Position numbers and translations under genes: made by a program
Notes under the pieces: generated by a model
Told to the model about the DNA's origin: nothing
The model's input: the letters and a program-made list of their open reading frames with translations, nothing else
Databases searched by the model: none
In this document: one piece after another, positions 23,421-36,600 of the stretch
Layout of the letters: every line of letters starts with the position of its first letter
Position numbering within the stretch: the stretch's first letter is position 1
DNA from: Heterobilharzia americana
Lineage: Eukaryota; Platyhelminthes; Trematoda; Strigeidida; Schistosomatidae
DNA length: 64,000 bases
Direction: 5' to 3'
Assembly (NCBI GenBank): GCA_944470555.2
Contig: OX104130.1
Coordinates: 46,161,491 to 46,225,490 of the forward strand

Positions 23421-23841
23421 GACTGATGCATGACATAGTCTTTCCGCAAATTTTCGTGATGCTTGTTAGTCATCACTAAAATTTCTGTATTTGGACTATC
23501 AGCGTACAGAGTATCACCATCGTGCATCCGTTTGAGTTGTCACATCTCGCAGTCGGACCAAAAGAGAAAGTCAAGAGATTTATAGGATATTGAAGTTAGC
23601 AAGGATGTAAATGAATGAAGAAATAAATGACTAGTAGAGTAATGGAAAAGTTCAGTAAGTTGGCCCGTTCCTTCTTCATTTTCGTTACGTATTTTCGTCA
23701 AATACTTGATGGGTTGTTATTACTGATTAACTGACCTGTAAACTGTTGTATCCCTTTCGCAAAATTGAAAAAGTCAACACTAATAACTACCTATTGAACT
23801 TTGTAGATAGTGCTAGCAGTTGGACACTTACTTAGTTCCAG
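23421..23841. other. intron or upstream sequence before the first scramblase exon
   Basis: AT-rich, with no gene or element recognised. The same sequence lies at 45417-45837. Confidence 0.5.
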
Positions 23842-23946
23842 CCATGTGGATGCAGAGACCAGCTATAGTCAACTGTCCTCCTGGCCTTGAGTATCTAACT
23901 CAAGTCGATCAATTACTGGTTAAACAGTCCAAGGAGATTTTGGAAA
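23842..23946 (+). CDS. scramblase exon 1 of those found (CPPGLEYL exon)
   Basis: The acceptor is TTCCAG before 23842 and the donor is GTGAGT from 23947. The exon encodes [18 protein letters not shown] and [16 protein letters not shown], the start of the conserved scramblase core. It leaves one base of the next codon. An ATG at 23844 could be the start, but family members keep a WMP-like stretch at this point that follows a longer N-terminus, and two bases precede the ATG after a good acceptor, so an upstream exon is likely. The exon is duplicated exactly at 45838-45942. Confidence 0.9.
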
Positions 23947-24552
23947 GTGAGTGGGACTAATTTTTCATCCACCTAATATCAACACACAAATATTGTTATT
24001 CATTAAGTATGGGTATTAATATGTTTGTGTGCTGGACCTATTGGATTGCCAAAAGAAATCCTTGGGAGGATTGTTTATCGAAAATTTTGAAGGTGTATAA
24101 TGATACATCTAGGAAGGAGTAGGTTCTACTGAGCTGTTGTCATTCAATTTGCACTGATTGCAGCTAACTATAGGGCGTACTTTGTACTGTGACTAATTCT
24201 GCTAAACAGCTTGAGACGGAATTAGTGTTTTAGTCCAATGTATTGGAATTATGAACATGCAAGCCATAGTTGTTACGAATGTCCTGCCGAGTCAGGTTTC
24301 TGCCGAAGAAGCCGTGGCATACACAGCGAAATGCTCAGAAAAATCTTGTTTTGATTTCCTAAGCATTCTGGATTTATATTAAAACTTACTTTTATGATGT
24401 ATTGGTATGTTTTCATAATCAGCTGCTGGGCTAAAAGTGAAATAAAATGCGAATCCTGGATTTTACTGCTAGTCACAGATAGAATATGGTAATTAAGCAT
24501 CAGAAGGAAATATCATTGGACTTATATTATGAATGTATAATCAAGATATCCT

Positions 24553-24611
<59 letters not shown>

Positions 24612-27600
24612 CAAAAAGCAGCTGTAAGTTGATGGAAAAATGTAGTGATATTCACTCCTCTCCTCAGGAAATTATAAGCATTAATTTCATAGGTTCCTAC
24701 ATCATTAAACTGAAGGCCATGTCGCCTACGGTTTTCTATATTTTAACTTTCTGGTTTAATGTTGAACACCTGCTTGAATAGGCTACAAATTAATTTTTTC
24801 TATTCATTTGCTTCTAGAATGAGTTATGGTCTTAGATCACAATTAGGTTTGAATCAAAATATGTCCTCAACTGTCTCAATTTCAGTACAACTCACTAGTG
24901 GTGATAGTTGGGGAGTAGGGGGTGGGGAGTGGTCAGCATGTACTAAAGATTTGACACAAACTGCCCAGAAAATTGTTTCTCTATGTGCTAGTTAGGTGGG
25001 CGAAATCGGGCAAAGCGTTTTATATGTTCACTTCGGAATGTTATTTCATCAGGATCCATTATTTGGGAAAGTAAGGTGATAATTTTTATAACAAGGCATT
25101 TGTAGTTTCGTGTTCACTACTTTGGGATAAAGTGTCACGATAATTTGTGTATTTCCTCCTCTTGAGAAAGTCATGAACTCCTGAGTGATAGAAAATTTTT
25201 ACATGAGTTAGATTCACTTTCGATGGAAAGTCAGCTTAGTACTACAAACCGCTGTTCAACTATGCATATTTTCTCTTTTGAAGTATTGTTCATTCGCTTT
25301 TAACTTCGTTTCAATTATTGATTTCAATTCTGTTTTACTAAAAAAGGCCTGGTTTAGGAACTCAGTACCCGACCGATAGCTGCTACCTTGACGTGATGGT
25401 AGGGCTTGCATATCACAATGACCCAACGAGCTATGCTGGTGGAACGCTTGTTCCCTCGAGGTCCTACCATACCAGAAAGGTCTGTTGGATTGTGGTTAGA
25501 CGAAAAACAGTTACCGTTATAGTGTAAATTGCTACACTGTGATGGGGGTCTGAGGGTGAAGTCGTACTGCTGCTAGCTGGATGGGGTGTGACAGCAGTAA
25601 GGTGTTTCCCTTGGATGACCAGCAGTGCCATGCTGATGCTGCCATCTCAGTGGAAGGGGGGGGGAGGGTTAGAAAAGGTCGGCCCGCAAAGTGACACACT
25701 CCACCATGCCCCACAGTCTGCCGGGCTGGCGGTGTAGGTTCATTTGTCGTTTCCTTTCGACCATCCGGCCCAAAAAATACAAAAGTTCAAAATAATCATA
25801 CTCCAAAGGTTACTTGTGACAGGCCTCAAGCGGATGTCCGATGGGCTCTGTGGTCACACAAATCTCTTTCAGGTACCTTAAGAAGAAATAGCCTTCCACG
25901 GTGTGGGCAGCCAGGAAGTGTCAATCGCCCTCACAACTCTGTCAGCACTCAAGTTTCTTCAACTCAGTAACTGACTATATCCGGTTAATTGATGGCTCAT
26001 TCAAAAAAAGTTGCCAGAAAAGATACAAATTTAAGTAAGGAGTTTTTAGTAAATGTCCATCACATTGAAACGTTCTTGCGTACCACTGGAGACGATTTTG
26101 TTATATACTACTAACTTTCCAAGCTAACAATTTTTACTTTTTGGTGAGATGTACTTCTTCATAGGGCTATAAACAATAATGTTTTATTAATTAATTGAGC
26201 ACAATGAATCACTTTATAACTGGTCTATCAAACATGTAGACTTCATCCATCAACCTGAACTCAATGATTGAGACAAGAAAAACGTATTACTGTTAGGCTT
26301 GGTTGTAGAAGGTCGATGGAAGATTACTGCTCCTTTTCGTGCAGGTGTTCGGACAGCCATCACGCGTTGGTCCCAGGATGCATATGTCTGCATCTGGATG
26401 AACGTAGAAAAGTTACAGTTGGAATGCTCGCAGGCTTACCTATATGATAATCATATGTAGGGTAGTTTCTACGAATAACTGGCTATACGGTTATTTGAAG
26501 GTGACGAAATTGCTCATCCGATAGATGCTGGATACCGTCTGCTCTAAAAGCAGCGTTGAAAACTATAAGAGACTGCTATAAAACGTTAACAAAGAGTGGA
26601 TGTCATCATCCTTTGAAATGATTAGTGTTCATGGAAGCATTCGTGTAAACGAAAAATAACGAGGAGTGAAAGGATTTGAAGTGCAGATTGACAAAGTTTA
26701 TACAGTGACTGCCAGCATTGGTGGATGAGGCAAGCTAAAGATATGGAAATGGTTGCAGTGATGGGTAACAGCTTACAGTAAGTTTTGTACACTTACTGAG
26801 GGAACGGGCGAAATGTTTAATGGTTCTTGTGACTATAGAGGAGGTTCGGTCCAAGATTTACCAAAATGGGAGACAACTGGAGCGATGTGCACAACGCTCA
26901 GAAGGGTAGTTCAGCTGTTCTCCTGCTACTTCTTCGTTGCCAGCTATCCAGTGGGATGCTGAATGGGACAAGATATAAAGTCATCGACTCTCCGAAATGG
27001 AAAAGGCTGTAGGTAACGTGAAACAAAGGATGGTGGCAAAGTCATATGAGAAAGTACTGGGGGTAATTAGGGATGATGGTCTGGGATTACTGGTCAGTAT
27101 GTGGAGCGTTATCTAGGGTGTGGGAGTCAGACATAATTTCTTCTGATTGGTCTCAGTCTCTGATTGTGCCAGCCTTGGAGAGAGGAGAGAAATCCTCCTG
27201 TGATATACAGGTATCAGTTTGACGAACGTAGTATTTAAGATCCTGGGCTATATGATTGTTAGACGTCTAAGTGGAGCTCGAAAACAAATCCGAGGGAATC
27301 GGGCAGTTTTCCGACCTGTTCGTGAGTATATCATTCTAAAAGTGAAGCTTGTTACTGTGGTAAAGTATAGTTCCATATTATATTGTTTATTTGATAAGGT
27401 ATACAGTGATGCAGTATTATTTAGTGAATGACGTTTCGAGCAGAATTTGTTCCTCACATTCGTACCAACGTAATCATACAACTTTCACACTTCTTTTATA
27501 TAGTTCAACAGTTCATTCTTTTATTTTAATGATAGTAAGATTTTCCAGATATCTGCAATATGTGATGAGTCATTCCTGTTACATATGATAGGTGTTGATT

Positions 27601-30600
27601 CAATGAACGAAGTTTCTGTGGTCAATCTCTCCCTCCACTTTTATATACTGGATTTTAGAGTTGTCATCCTATCCCACCCCGTAGTATGATTATGGGTCAG
27701 TACATGCAGACCGATTGCCGAGTTTTTCTCTACATTACTTACCTCAGTAGAGTCAACCACTATTTCGCTAAACTTTTATGCTCTGCTACGCTGACTGACA
27801 CTGATCCGCTGCTTTGACCTACATACTTGACCTAGCAATCATTATGTGGTGTTTGGTAGATTAGGTTATTTTTTTTAATTGGCCCTACTGGGTCCTTTAG
27901 TCTGCAGAGTTTCTTTCTGGGCAGGTTTGCGTGTTTAAATGCCGCCCTAATACCAGCATTGTTAAGAATTCTGCATATATATCTCTATGTGCCTTTTTAT
28001 ACGGAAAGACTACAGGGGCATGTTTCAGTCCCCACTAACATTACCACTTCTCCAATCAGTCCTTATAAACTTTTCAATAAGTTCTGCAGGGTAGTTGCTA
28101 TGAAGTAGCGTATCTTTGATGTGTTTCAGGTTTTCTGACTTACCAGTACAACTCCCAACCTGATTACTTAGACGTTTTACCAGGCCTATGTTAGGAAGTG
28201 CACTGTTTTCGTCCCACTTTTATTGCATTCAGACGTGAAATTCTGTTGAATTTCTGGTGCTGTGAGACTCTTGGAATCGAAGTAATTTTCTTCTACTTCT
28301 TGACTGACTTTTGCTAGCAAATTTTATTTTCTATATAACCTATGGGTCATTGGCCTAGACACCCGATTTCCAACCGATGGGTAACGGGCTTGAACCCCGG
28401 TCTACATGCTGAGGTTTGAACTGCTAGGTAAGTATCATCAGACCTCACATATTAGTCGTAGCTCATTGCCTATTACACGAACGTGTATTTGGTTGCTGAG
28501 TGGATTTCGACTACATGAGCACTTAATCATATACGTATTTCCTCCCATTAATTTTTTTAATGCTATATTCCTGTTTACAGCGTTACTGTCTTTTGAAACG
28601 CAAAACCGATATACATGTTTTAACGTTTTGGGACAACCCGTGTATCGATGTTTTGAAGGTGAGTATTTTTTAAAATATTTTAAAATATTTCCACTTCAGG
28701 TATGTAAAAAATGAAAACGTTCACTTCTTGTTTTGATATTTGCATTTTAGTTACCAAAAACAGCTTAAAAACATTATGGAGGGAAGCAATTAATTTGTAT
28801 CATTCTATAGTGCAACGGTATTTATGAAATAAATTTCGACATGCTTTTATTATTCTTTTCGCATCAGTAGTTGAAATATAAGATTTGTTGAGTCCTTTGC
28901 GTCACCAAATAAGTAGTAGAAAAGATATTCAACACTAAATCGTATTGATACATTTTCAATGGAATTAATATATTCTTAAACTGTGACAGAATTCATACAA
29001 CCTATAATTAAAAATATTTAAGGTAGCACTCATCATGAACTAACATCAGTTGGAAGACCATTGAAGACCTGGATGCACTGTACTGCTGTTTCGTCCTAGT
29101 GTGGTACCCCTCAGCAGTGCGCACCCACGACCTGTCTGAGACCGAACTCAGGACTTGCTGGGGAGTCTCCCACTAGGACGAAACAGATGTTCGGTGCACC
29201 CAGGTTTTCAATGGTTCTCCAACTGATATCAGTTCGTGATGAATGCTACCCCAGAAATAAAATCCTCATTTACCTCAAACTAATAATATTTTTTAAATAT
29301 TTACGAAGAAAGATATTTCTCACTGGCTACATTTTAAATATTTAAAATTTTTCTTCCTCTTATTTTCATATCGGACAATATACTTAGAAATCATATATTC
29401 TACAGGTTTACGTTAGTTTTTTTGGGCAGTGTTATTGGTTGCATCTTATCTTCCGGGATCCCTTCTGATATCTTGCGGTTTATTTTCAAAATCATGCAGG
29501 AATTTGTGGTTCATATGGATTAATGTTTCATTGGTCATAGGTACCACGATGATTCCTCCGATTATTAAATAAAGTTTGAAAACATCTAGTGTAAGATTAC
29601 GATACAGTGTTTGTATTTGAACCGTACTTCACTCCGGAAAACTCTAAAACTCTTCTTTTCATAATCATACTCATTATTTGATATAGCTCTGTTTTGATAA
29701 CTATTAGCTGATAAACAGTTGAAACTCATGCGGATGCTTAATTATGTAGTATAAAGTACTCATAACCAATCACTCATCACCCTTTCACTTTTTCAGTACA
29801 ATACTGTTTGTATGCATTAGATGGAAAGTAAAAAAATTCAAAGATCAACCTTTATTTGACCAGAAAATACTTCCTTGTTATCACTAATTTGCTTTTCATA
29901 ATTTTGGCATAACCCTGTGAGTGTTACATCCATTGACTGATCTCTCACTCATATAACGTATAGCATTGTAACAACTCATTTCGTTTAAAATGGAATACAA
30001 ATGACATTCATAGGTTTCTCCTATTCATTTAACTTACTAACCATTTCATTCCTCTTGTTAATCTAATTTTTCTATGATGTTGATGCATAATAACTTCTGG
30101 GGGTGCTTTGTTCCACTAGGCTGTTCTCTAATGTGTAGCGCTGAAGAACAAAAGTTAGGCGGTACGAAATGCTTGAAATATGCACCACTGATGAACTTTG
30201 AAACATGCCACATTCTGACTTTATAGTAAGTAGGCTGACAGACCTTACCGACCTTGAATTTCACTGTATTTTGTTATGTACTGTACCTCTAAACCTCGCT
30301 TATAAGATTGCGTTTTTTATCTTTCTAAGAACTTGTAGGTTTTTTCTTGACTTCTGCTAATTTTACGTTGTCTGTTGATTATCTTCTGGATCGGTGTGAC
30401 GAAATTTTAGTGCGTGAATACTGGAACAGAAGAAAGTACGTAGTGTCTGTGTGTATAATCAACTATTAAAATATATGTATTAGAAAGTCAGGAAGTTTAG
30501 AACGCCTAGCTGACTCAGTTTATACCGTCTATGCCTACCTTATTAGCACAGTTCAGCCTCTGAGGATTTCATATTCTGTTTTCACTATAAACATGTATTA

Positions 30601-33600
30601 TCGTTTTCATCTAGTCACGGTATACCTTTTCTGACTCTTCCTATCTAAAACGTTATCCCCATTTGAGACATTAAAATGGTATACGTCAACTTAGGAGTGA
30701 TACGATAATATGGTCTGTGCCTTTACTGTGAACTGCTTTTGTCATCGTTATCTTTTGTTATCTTAATCACTAAAGTATGAACATTATTATACTGTCTTAT
30801 GACGCGTACAATAAAAGCAAGTCTAAGCTTTTGTAGTTTATTTTTACGTCCTACAGAATCTGGCTTTTGTACACGTGCATTTTGCGGTTCATCGAGACCC
30901 TTCTTTTTGCATATTATTGATGGCAATAATTCTGAAGTTATTCGTGCAGGTCGACCTTTTCGATGTAACTGCTTCCCATGTTGTTCGTAAGTGTTGTTTT
31001 CTTCTCGTTTGATGTCGTTTTTTATTAGATTATTTCTCTTACAATATTCTCTAATTATTGATTTGCACTATTCATCGCTATACGTTGAGGACTTTACTCA
31101 GACAATGTGAATTCTAGATTTGACAGAAGCATGAATACTTTAGATTTCCAGTTATGTACGCAAATGGTAGAAACCAAAGTATATCTGATCTGTTGACCTT
31201 AGTTGTTTCGTATACGGTAAATAACATTCATCATTTAAAATCTAAGTGACTGTTATGGTAGTCATAAGTGAAAATCAACTTTTAATGCACATAGATATTA
31301 AAAGGGAATAACTGACATATTCGGAAGCCTGTTTCTTTCAGCACAAAACTACGTAATGCAACACTCGAGAGCATATAGGTTCCCATTGGGTATGCTATTT
31401 ACTACTTTATAGTGTTCGCTTCGTATACTTTATCGAGCCAGCTGATTTTGAGATATAATTTCTACATCTTTGTGTGACTACCCCATATATTTTGTTTTGT
31501 CTAATTTTATCCTTCAAATGTTGCTCAAGACTTGTCATTCAAGAACAGTATGAAGCTTCCCTGAAAATGCTCTCTATTTTGGAACTATTCGGCTAGGAAA
31601 ATATTGGTCTCTCAAGCCTTCATTACTGACTGACACTAACAAAACCAGGGTAGAACCTCACTCAGAAGTGCTCGAGTTAAAGTTGCCACAATTCACAGTA
31701 GCATTCATAGAACAAGTGGATAGAAAAGACTGGTATCAAAGTAGAGATATATGAGAGAATACATAACTTGAAGATAAAGTTTAGTGAAAATATTCAAGCT
31801 TTGGAAGACGTCAAAGGGTCAATAGATATGTGCCATTATGACTGATGTTCAACCGTATCACCAAGAATCCTCAGCTACTGATTCCTGTCATCTACGGGAT
31901 CCCAGCCACGTAGTCGGCATCTCCCTACACTGCTCATACCAACAATCAGAGACTTCATCAACTGGTGCCATGTCTCGGCCTGGCCACCTTGAACTCTTTT
32001 TCAAACTAAACAAACATCCCCAAGTAAGGTACGTCGAGGTGGGCGTTGGTTCGGGACGCACAGTACATGTCCAAACCATCTTACTCGACTAAGGTTCACA
32101 ACCTCATCAATCGACTCGACTATTTTGACTAGTGCCCCTCACTTGACCTTAGCATTGCTCACACGGTGATTCCACTAAACGCAAGCAATACTGGGTAAAC
32201 ACCTGGGATCGGAAACCTGTAATTACCTCATATCTTTCTTAACGGCCATGTCTCATAGCCATATAACGAGACAAAGTGGACTGCATCGCAGTATACACGT
32301 CCTCTGATAGATAGTCGGATATCTCACCGGGACTATAGAGGACGCAAGTTGACAAATGTCAAACGCGCCTTCTGTGTCCGATCTGAGATTTCGTCAGCAA
32401 CCAGCCTGTTCAGGCTGATACAACTCGCTAATCAGGTGAAGTGTTGGACTCATCCTACCATTTCAGTCCCTATCATTAAACTGAGAGTATTTGCGAGTCA
32501 GTCCTGGAGCATCATCTTACATTTGACAAGTGACAGCGAAATGCATGCCAAACATACGCAGATTTCTCAATGCGTTCAGAAGCCTGCATTTTATCAGCAC
32601 CTCCATTATCTGCTTACTCCAAGTCAACCAGTTGCCCTCCTAGGAGTGAATCAATCTCTATGAAATCAGACATACTTAGGGTTAAGTCTATTGGTGCATC
32701 TATAGCGAAATTAAACAGGAACGGTGGACAACACTAGTTATCAGTTTCCATGACAACTCTCATTGAGACCCGATATGGCTGCATACGTTTGAGTAGAGTT
32801 TTGATTATCACTACTTGCTCGGTATTCCTTTTAGTCAGACACTGCCACAACTCATGGTCGAAATAGTCGGATACCGTCTTCAGGTGAAGAAATATGCAGT
32901 GTCGGTCGCCAGTAAGTTTGTCTCCTCCAGAACCTGTCGTAGGGTGGAAATCCGAACCATGCACCTTAGTCCGAGTTCGGGACCCTTCTGGTTCTCTAGA
33001 GTTTGTTGTTCTCGAGCTCCAGTTGGGCGTCCGATAACTGTAGACCTAAGGATCTTAAACACGATATTAGTTAAGCTGATTCCCCTATGTTTTTCACGGG
33101 AAAGCTCTCTTCTTATAGGCTAGAATGATCAGAGAAGTACACCAGTCTGATGGCACTACCTATGATTCCCATACACTACCCAGTACCACCATCAATCTAA
33201 CCAGCGATTTCCTACCTCCTTCCTTGAAAACTTCAGGTGGGAAACTGTCAGGTCGTGGTGCATTGTATCGTCTCAGGTTCGACACAGCTCTCTCAACTTC
33301 AAGAAAGTTGGAGAGCCTACATTTATATTCCATTCAGGTTCATAGTCAATGTTGGGCAACAAACGTTGCTGAGGGCCGGTCGAACTGTGCTTCAAAGTCT
33401 TGTTCCCAACTTTCAGGTCATCAGTATTCCGTCGTTTTCGGTCATGGTTTCACCCAGCATCGTCTTCTTCTTGTCGGTATCCTTATTATACCTAGGAAAA
33501 TACCGGATGTTATTTAATGTCGATTTCGCCACCCATCGCTGCCTGCGATATTTATAAAGACTCGTGGTCAATTTGCGCTTAGTTTGCTCTCGCTCTCCAT

Positions 33601-36600
33601 CATGGCCAGAGCCAACTGAAACCAATCTTCTTGCATGAATCATTCTGGATGACGTTTGCTAACCATTGGATGTAGGTTACCAGCTATCTTTACCTTTGTT
33701 TCTACAGCGAACTTAATATCACGCCAGGTTTCCTTAGGATGAGTATTGCCGTCACGTTCAGATAAATGCTTACCTATCTCTTCTCCATATGCGTACCTGG
33801 TATTCTCATCTTAAAATTGACCACAGACAGGTTTCACTCTCGTCTGTTTTCTGCGATCAGTAAGTTGCGAACATACACTTGGCCCTATTAGCGCGTAATC
33901 GGAGTCTTTCTTTGCTGTAGGACATGGTAAAGTCTAAGGATCTGACTGATGCAAGGGTAGGTCTAAAAACTGTTTTGTTATCTTGATTATATTTCCAATA
34001 CAGATTGATAACTGTGTATATTGAGGTGAATGTGTGTTGCAGTAGCTTTTATCAATGGAAAATGTTCAGTCTTATTGTATGTAAGCGTTTAAAGCAGTTT
34101 CCCGATTAGAAGCTTATCAGTATTCATGCTTATGTCCTTTGATAGTCTGTCAAATAACAGCGGAACTTCATTGAGGTGTTCAAAGTTAGACTAAGATTTA
34201 AATTTAACATCACTTGTTAGCCAGATCAGAGTAGAAGAGTCTAAATCAGAGGATATATATATCTACAGAAAACGAATTCAGCTTCAAATGTTTTCAGTTG
34301 GTCCAGTGCTTTTCCCTTTTCAACTATATTCGACTACCATGATTACTACTCTCCCTTCATTTATCATCTGTTGTCATTTGCATGGTTTGTATTTTTTACT
34401 AACTGTCACTGTATTAAAAAAATACTTTGGACATGTACATTAGTATATTTTCGTATTGTTGAATCATTTGTGACAAAACTTTTGACTTCTATACACTATA
34501 TAATCATCCTTAACTTTGATTAAATGTTCATAATGATGACATGCACCTATAAGATGTTTGATTTCTCGTTAATTCCTCTTTTTACTGGTTCATTTCTTTT
34601 AGCTGCTGTGATTGCTGTTTAGACGTGATGGAAGTTGAGTCTCCTGTTGGTAATATAATAGGCTGTGTGAAACAAGTGCCTAGTGGCTGTTATCGTAATT
34701 ATCATATTTTGGATAGCAATCATAGCACTGTTCTTCAAATTCGTGGTCCACCGTATTGTTTGTGTAATTGTATTGGACAGGACATTAATTTTAAGGTATC
34801 TTTTAGTGATAGTAATGTTTGTGTTTGAGATCTGTTTTTAGTGAGATATTTTTATTTATCAAAGTTGCATAAACCAGTATGAAGGTAAATGCACAATTTC
34901 AGAAATTAGTCATTTAGTATAAGTAGTGAATATTGGTTTTTCATCATTTACTGGTCACTCAGAAATTTGTCATGATATCCCTTTCAGTATGATTCTGGTT
35001 TGATTTTTGTTGCAGAAATGATTTGACACTTATGTGATATGACATTAGTTATTTCAACTTAAATTGTTATGCTGTTTTTAACATCTTACTACGACTTTCA
35101 TCTACGTGTATAAACACTTTCTGTTGACAGGTTTTTGAGGTTCCCTTATTATTTGAAAGTACAGGTGAAACATCAATTTAGCATGACATGATTAGAAACA
35201 CTTTCTTTGGTGACTTCCAATTGATCGTATAGAGTTTTATGAGTTTTACTGTAGCTTATTTGGTTGAATAAGCTGTTTTACGTAATTGATACTTTCATGG
35301 ATCATACCAAGATTTAATGAGAAATAAGTTGAGTTTCATCCGTTTAAAAGCTTTAAAATGTAAGTGATTCAAATAACTTTAGATTTCGTTTGTGTGAAAC
35401 AGTGATGAATTTTTTTTAGGTAGAAACGGAAAGTACTGCTATAAGAAATTGAGTAATGTTTGCAATTGTTCTCACGCAATATTTTTCATCTGCTGCAAGT
35501 AAGTACACGGATATCAATCTCCAGTTTTCTATTTACGCTTTAGTATCGCAGATAAACTAACTGGTTGAGAAGTCATTGTAAGACTTGATGTGACAACACA
35601 TCAACCAAAGTCAGTTCACTTCCCTAATAAGTAGTCCAGTGTTTCAAAAACAAAATCACTACGGAAAAATTCAAACAGAGTTGAAAGGGAAATCTTCAAG
35701 AGGCCCTAGAACTAGGTTTTGTGCTTGTTGGGACTCATAAGTAAGGTATATCTGCAATCTCGAGGGAATTGATATCCGCTATGAAATCTGAGCCTAAATC
35801 ACCCGAGGCTGCAGTCAGAGATGTTACCTATGAGTTCTCATAGGATTGGACTAGATACATTGGTTGGTCACTGGAGGGTAACCAATAAATGTAAACACGA
35901 CTAGTGTAACAGGAAAATTTCTTGTCAATGTACCTACAACGGCAACAGCAACCAAGTATTGTAAGATAATCGAATATGTATATCGTCAACGCCACCAGGT
36001 GGGTGAAAATATGCCTTAAAGGAATAAAAGTTAGCTGTGAACGTCTAAGCATTGTAGGTTTAAACCTTCATTAAAGATGTGGCATTTTCTGAAGAATAAT
36101 GGTCGGTTTCCAGCTTTCTGTAACTCTCCGAACCGTTAAATCATGTCCGCAATCTAAATCTCCTAGCAGCATTCTAAAATACAAGCAGTGTGATTCATTG
36201 GCTTAAGTACTTGACTTAGTCTAGGGACCTAAGCAGTGAAATATTACCATCCTCTATCGTGCAATAACTGTAGCATGTACACAGGTTACTGAGTTGCAGT
36301 CATTTTAAATGCTGTTTCCATGTCTGCTGTTCTCAAAGCCTTTTTTAGAACTTTTATCACCTACTATGCTGGTTATTTCAGTCATATTACCATGTAGTTC
36401 ATATCAGTAGAGATCAATACTGATAATTTCTAGAAGTAACTGCTTTTTCGCCTTAACAGCACTTTGTTACTACCTTCTATGGCGTTTGCCCATAGCCCTT
36501 TGAGTAGTATTCTACTCGGTATCAGTTAGAACTGAGTGCATAGGGTGGAGGGTGAGCTTAATTCCAGAGGTTCATGGAAACCCAGGTTTTGTGAACTGGA

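Larger units (their letters stand above)
21741..28188 (+). repeat. 6.45-kb duplicated block, upstream copy
   Basis: This block is repeated at 43737-50182 in the same orientation, 21,996 bp away (21,994 bp after the microsatellite). By eye I find only three differences: 26 versus 25 AT units, G at 27228 versus A at 49222, and C at 28159 versus G at 50153. It holds an old RTE copy, one scramblase exon, an AT microsatellite, an RTE 5'UTR fragment, a second old RTE copy and a PLE remnant. Left of 21741 the two loci are both family A 5' sequence but diverged; right of 28188 they are unrelated. Confidence 0.95.

Noticed and set aside
23844..23846. ATG as the certain scramblase start codon
   Set aside because: A good acceptor two bases upstream and the family alignment suggest the protein begins in an earlier exon.
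24533..24781. Frames through the AT microsatellites (also at 46482-46775 and 60020-60247)
   Set aside because: They are alternating Tyr-Ile codons from the repeat itself.
32349..33557. Plus-strand frames as genes
   Set aside because: They are complements of the minus-strand RTE copy at 31780-33950.
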